Source of the DNA: Cystobasidium ongulense
Taxonomy: Eukaryota > Basidiomycota > Cystobasidiomycetes > Cystobasidiales > Cystobasidiaceae
NCBI GenBank assembly: GCA_022835595.1
Contig: BQUP01000006.1
Coordinates: 1,253,307 to 1,317,306 of the forward strand
Reading direction: 5' to 3'
Length of the DNA: 64,000 bases
The notes under the pieces are model-generated. The model was not told the origin of the DNA. It saw only the letters and a program-made list of their open reading frames with translations, and ran no database searches. The position numbers and the translations under genes were made by a program. Positions 59,801 to 64,000 of the stretch are shown here, piece by piece. Positions within the stretch are counted from its first letter, which is position 1, and each line of letters starts with the position of its first letter.

Positions 59801-62800
59801 CGCAAGCCAATTAAGGCCCTTAAGCTGATAATCTTTGAGCTGACAGGTAAGCATAGTCGGTTGTTTGACGATTTCCACATCTCCAGCCATTTGAGGATTT
59901 TGGAAATTGAGTTCGTCCACTGTAATAGCACGGTCATGGATGTCTCAATTAGCTTGAAGTTCCACCTGAATGCGAAGAAAAATGGTAAGGACTCACAATT
60001 AACTTTCGCAAGACTAGGATCAGGTTTTCCGCTTTCACCATCTTCATCTTCATTATCACCAACAATATAATTTTCTTTCGCGCTTCTTTGTTCTTGATGA
60101 TAACTATCATCGAACATTTTAGTTTTGTTACGAGTAGCTTCCAAAGCAGCTTGAGCGTTTGCTCTTGCATGATCTAATAAATTCTTCTCATCATCAAAAT
60201 CTATAGCTGTTAAATCTGCTTTTGAAGGTAGACCATCTTTATCTAGACTTGCAGCTAGTTCTGCAGTCGCGGTAATTGGCTTCTTCGAAGTACTTGCGCC
60301 AGCAGTTTCTGCACTTTCTTCCATTTCGTCGGCTGCGTACACAAAACAAAGCACCGTTCATCGTCAGCATCGTGTTGCTGCCCCGCTGCTTGGTTTCCCA
60401 CCTAGAGGGAAGTAAGAACTCACTCTGTAATTTAGATCCAACGAAATGAGAGTATAATTCAGTTTGAGTAATCAAGAAATTTAATTTTCTAGCTTGACGT
60501 TGAGCTTCTCTTTGTTCTTCTTCTTTTTTAGCTTTATCAAGTAATTCTTTTTCTTGTTTCCTTTTATTCTCTCTCACAAGTTTTTCATTACCTTTTAAAT
60601 GTAATAATAATTCTCTCATTACTCTTCTTGCTTTGATTTGTACATCTTTAGGTGCTTTTGGATGTTTGGTATTATACTTTCTACCTTCACGTGCTGCTGC
60701 TCCTGCTAATCTTTTATTGAATAATCGTCTCGAAGTTAATCCTTGTTGTTGATATTTGATGACTTTAGGAATATTAGATCTTGCAATAGTAGCCCATATT
60801 TTACGTTCTGCTTCAACTAATGCTGATCCTGTAAGTTTTTCCTTTACGCCGCCTGTACTTGATGATAAAGGTTGTTGACTTTCTCGCTTTCCACGAGCAG
60901 AATCTGTATTACTCAAGGCTGGTGAAACTTGTCTATCTGATTCTAGACCAGGTGATGATCTTAAATGAGGAGGTAAGAAGCTTGTCGATGTCCCATTCTG
61001 CGCATGATTGTTAGGAGGTTGAGGGAAGGGGGAACCAGAATCCATATTGACATCTGAATATTCAACTTTGACACTCGGTGAAAGTCCAGAATCTGAAAGA
61101 AGGAGCGCCGCATTTGTTCCATCTTCTGCTAATCGAGGTCTTTTCGCATCATTCGCAGTAAGGGTAGCATTGGATGAAGATTCTGTTGAAGCTGCTCTTT
61201 TCCTACTATTCGCTGAGGTATTGTTATCTCCATTCTGACTCTGACCGTCGGCGTCAACCGACATCGATCCATTTTCCATCGCCAACGATGAGACTCCCGT
61301 CTCATGCGTTAATGAGCCAGGCAGTGGAGTGGCCTCGGCAGCAGCTTGTGCAACTTGTGCTTTAGGTGCTCTTCTCCTTCTCTTAGGAGGAGCAGCACCA
61401 GAAGCATTACTAGGAGCCGGACTAGAAGCATCACCTCTTGCACTTCCAGCGCCACCTCCTCTAGTAGACGAAGTCGAAGTATTAAGAGAAGCGATAGCAT
61501 TAGCAATATGAGCTTGGGTATCTTCTTCATTAAGACCTAAAGCTTCAGCTTCCAAAATAGCTAATTTTTCTCTTTCTTCCAATGCATTTTGCCTTCTTTT
61601 CTTCCATCCTTCTCTAGCAGATGCTTTTTTCTTTTCCAATTTCTCTATCCTTTCTGCTTCTTCTTGTTCAGTTGTTTGTTGTTGTACTACTTCTGCTCCT
61701 CCGGTTGTCGCTGTTGGAATTAATGAGGAAGCTGTACTGGATGCAATCGCAGCTCCATCCGCACTTCCTTCTGTGATGTTGGAAGGACCAGCGTGGTTAT
61801 TGCTACTACTGGCATCCTCAATAGATTCACCAGGAGCAAGGTTTAAAACTTTTTCTTCACCTAGAATTTCAGAATCCATAGTTAAAGAAAGACAAGCAGC
61901 AGACCATTGAGTTATTTCATTTGCAGAGTTGATTAAAGATGATGTTGTAGAAGAGGAATATTGATGTAAATTCAAATTACGTAAATGCGCTTGTTGAACT
62001 TGATGTTTTGCAATGTATGGATTTATAATGTGTGGATGGTTTGGTAGTTCCGCGTCTGCTTCTGTAGACGTTATTCAGAAGGAAGAGTGCGTGCAGAAGG
62101 AAGAGTGGGTGCGAAAGGAGAGACGTGCGAATGGGATTGACATAGAGAGAGTTGGAGAGGAAGAGCGCGCAATTCGAAGAGCGAGATAGATTGATGGGTC
62201 CCGGTAGGAATATTCGAAGGATGCGACCGAGCGTAACGACGAGGGTCGTCAATCACGAGCGAAGCAGAAGAGTACGCACAGAGGAGGAAGACCGCATTAT
62301 CCGCGTTCGAGTTGGAGTTGTAGTAACGAGGTGTTCGCGTTGATGATCGGATTGCGGTCCACAGAGGAAGAACAGCGTCGGAAGCGAGTAACGGTATATG
62401 GGCAGACCGAAGGGGCGCAGGGCGTGTCGAATGAATAGAGTATGATCGCAAGCACAAAGTAGAAGCGAGGGAGAATGCGCAACGGTTTCGAGATATCGGA
62501 AGAGAGCGCGCGTTTGTCGGGGGAGGGAAGAATGTCACGCATTTAGAGGGAGAGGGAGCGGAGTTTGTCGAAAGAGGAGGAAAGAGAGAGAGAGAGACAA
62601 AAAAAACCAATCAACATTCAAGATAGTCCATAACATGCATTCATCATGTCCCCCTGTGGTTACTCACCTGCAATAACAGCTTGAGTATTCTCAATCCAAT
62701 CTGGATCAACGTAACCAGGATCTTGGTGGTGCTGAGGTGTAGCAGGAGTGTCTTTCACTAGATGAGGTGGGGGCACAGGCAGAGTATTACTTGACTGTTG

Positions 62801-63578
62801 CAGTGGAGTGGGTTGTTGCTGCTGTTGACTGAGAGCCTGCAATGCGGCTCCTGCATTTGTCGGTGCTTGAGAAGCAAGAAGAGCCAAAGTATCGGCAGCG
62901 GCGACGCTTGCTGCTGCTTGCGAGTTGGCAGAGGAAGCAGTGGAAGTGGAAGTAGTAGGCTTCTTCCTCTTACTTGCAGTCTGTAGATTATACCAGGGGA
63001 CGTAATCAGCTCAGCTTCGAGGCTATTCGACTTGCTTCCCTCCCTCCCATGCTTGGTCTGCAATAAATACCATCGACAGACGAGACACAGGACAGAGGAC
63101 GATAAAAGAGAGGGAGAGAGAGAGAGCTTACCGTTTTACCGGCACTGCGAGCTGGAGGAGGAGGATGGAGAGAGGACGAGCCCGGAGGAATGGATGCGAT
63201 TGGACGGGAGCTGGGAGAGGCAGAGAGTGCAGAGGCGGCGGCGTAGTCCGAGGAGGGAACAATCGTGGTCGCGCTGTTGCTGGGAAGCTCGACGGGCGTG
63301 CGGGTTGATGGGGTGGTGAATGAGGACGAGGGAGGCTCATGGACTGGAGGGATGGTGCTGGATGATGCAGTGGTGGACTCGGCGTGCTGCTGCTGCTGTG
63401 GTGGTGGTGGTGGTGCTGCTGGTGGTGGAGCGGTGGTAGTCGACGCTGAGGGTGACGGTGGTGCCGAGACGATGCAAGCAGCGTCTGGCTGGAGACGGCG
63501 AGTGCCCACCACCATCGCACTCTCGTCCCCATCATCGCCGTAGTGCTCTGCGCCATTGAGCAGGCCAGACAGGTCCAT
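56855..63578 (-). CDS. INO80: INO80 chromatin-remodelling ATPase
   Basis: Catalytic subunit of the INO80 complex (nucleosome sliding, H2A.Z editing). Seven exons: 63578-63132, 62980-62668, 62061-60424, 60332-59997, 59919-59756, 59673-59032, 58963-56855; 1,882 residues. The N-terminal 600 residues are Ser/Ala/Pro-rich. The DBINO domain lies before the ATPase: [39 protein letters not shown]. ATPase motifs: [16 protein letters not shown] spliced to GLGKT (Walker A, cut by an intron), [10 protein letters not shown] (DEAQ box), [13 protein letters not shown]. After the long insertion typical of INO80 comes the second RecA lobe: [57 protein letters not shown]. The basic C-terminus is lysine/proline-rich. 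Intron 2 (62062-62667) is 606 nt, about ten times the local norm. Confidence 0.93.
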
Positions 63579-63918
63579 TGTCGGATGGCCTGTCGCGCCG
63601 TCGTGTGCTGCAAGCTGCCTTGTCCGAGTGCTCGCTCGCTCGCTCGGTCGCTCTGTACGCCAAAGGATGGACAGCTCGCTCTACCGTGTAGGTTTAGCAG
63701 TGACGAGTGTCATCAAGAGTGTGACAGACGGATGGCATGGCATGACATTAGAATAGTAATAGTGGCCAACTGCAGCCAATCATCCAATCGCTCGTTTGCA
63801 TCTCGAGATTTGCGATGTGCCCTTGCCTTCCTTGCCTTGCTCCCTGCGCGTCAGCCGGCGAAGAGAGCGAGCGCGAGAGGAAATAATAACATCGAGGCGA
63901 TCATCATCATCATCAGCC
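63579..63918. other. Upstream region of INO80
   Basis: This 340 bp stretch precedes INO80 and a possible plus-strand gene. It contains short CGCT-type runs (about 63630-63652) and an AT-rich patch near 63880. It is likely a shared promoter. Confidence 0.4.
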
Positions 63919-64000
63919 ATGAAGGTATCGCACGGCTAGAGAGGCCAGCAGAAGAGCGCTGTGATACACATCGACAGATTACCGTCAGGAGCAACCTTGA
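63919..64000 (+). CDS. Possible 5' end of a further gene, partial
   Basis: An ATG at 63919 followed by AAG and a GTATCG donor, a 53 nt candidate intron and a TCGACAG acceptor, then an open frame to the window edge (MK joined to ITVRSNL). The intron length fits the local norm. Only nine codons can be seen, so this is a weak call and no product can be named. Confidence 0.3.

Noticed and set aside
1-64000. CRISPR arrays, bacterial-type operons, LTR or other virus-like elements, rRNA genes
   Set aside because: None seen. The window is ordinary nuclear fungal DNA with spliced genes, and no reverse transcriptase, integrase, capsid or transposase motif was noticed in any frame.

Overview
The window is a gene-dense stretch of a fungal nuclear genome, most likely a basidiomycete and possibly a smut-type (Ustilaginomycotina) fungus. 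The evidence is short spliceosomal introns (mostly 45-80 nt, GT..AG, with CTRAY-like branch sites), several genes with only one to three introns and very long exons, and a typical fungal gene set: INO80, Nup120/160, Nup54, epsin, an Mtd1-type methylene-tetrahydrofolate dehydrogenase, Ura4-type dihydroorotase and a zinc-cluster regulator. The genus is not settled by the sequence. Exon structures were built by hand from splice signals, reading frame and remembered family motifs. Every multi-exon model closes in frame.

Left part (1-9.4 kb): the 3' end of a gene with two J-like domains; an uncharacterised conserved protein; then a divergent pair, a type II 3-dehydroquinase (QutE/Qa-2 type) and an inositol-monophosphatase-like protein (QutG type); then a Ser-rich acidic protein. 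Next comes a 2.9 kb gene-free stretch and a Gly-rich, probably GPI-anchored surface protein (12.3-14.0 kb).

Centre (14.7-38 kb): a Ser/Pro-rich unknown protein, a FHIP/RAI16-like FHF-complex subunit, a small unknown protein, Lsm12 and an epsin. These are followed by a three-domain homologue of the C-terminal half of AROM whose dehydroquinase active site is destroyed, which is the architecture of the quinate repressor QutR/Qa-1S. Beside it lies a large Zn2Cys6 activator-type protein. QutE-, QutG- and QutR-like genes within 25 kb suggest a dispersed quinate-utilisation locus. A 1,621-residue Ser-rich coiled-coil protein closes this part.

A tandem array follows (38.9-44.9 kb): three intact secreted paralogues with a GH16-like beta-sandwich but degenerate catalytic motifs, all with the same five-exon structure, plus the last exon of a fourth copy and scraps of a fifth. 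All share an upstream element of the form CGG-N7-CCG. Flanking DNA is duplicated, in one pair better conserved than the coding sequence, and one repeat copy abuts the 3' end of the Mtd1-like gene.

Right part (45-64 kb): housekeeping genes. These are Mtd1-like dehydrogenase and ADP-ribose pyrophosphatase (divergent), dihydroorotase, Nup120/160 and Nup54 (divergent over 154 bp), and the chromatin remodeller INO80.
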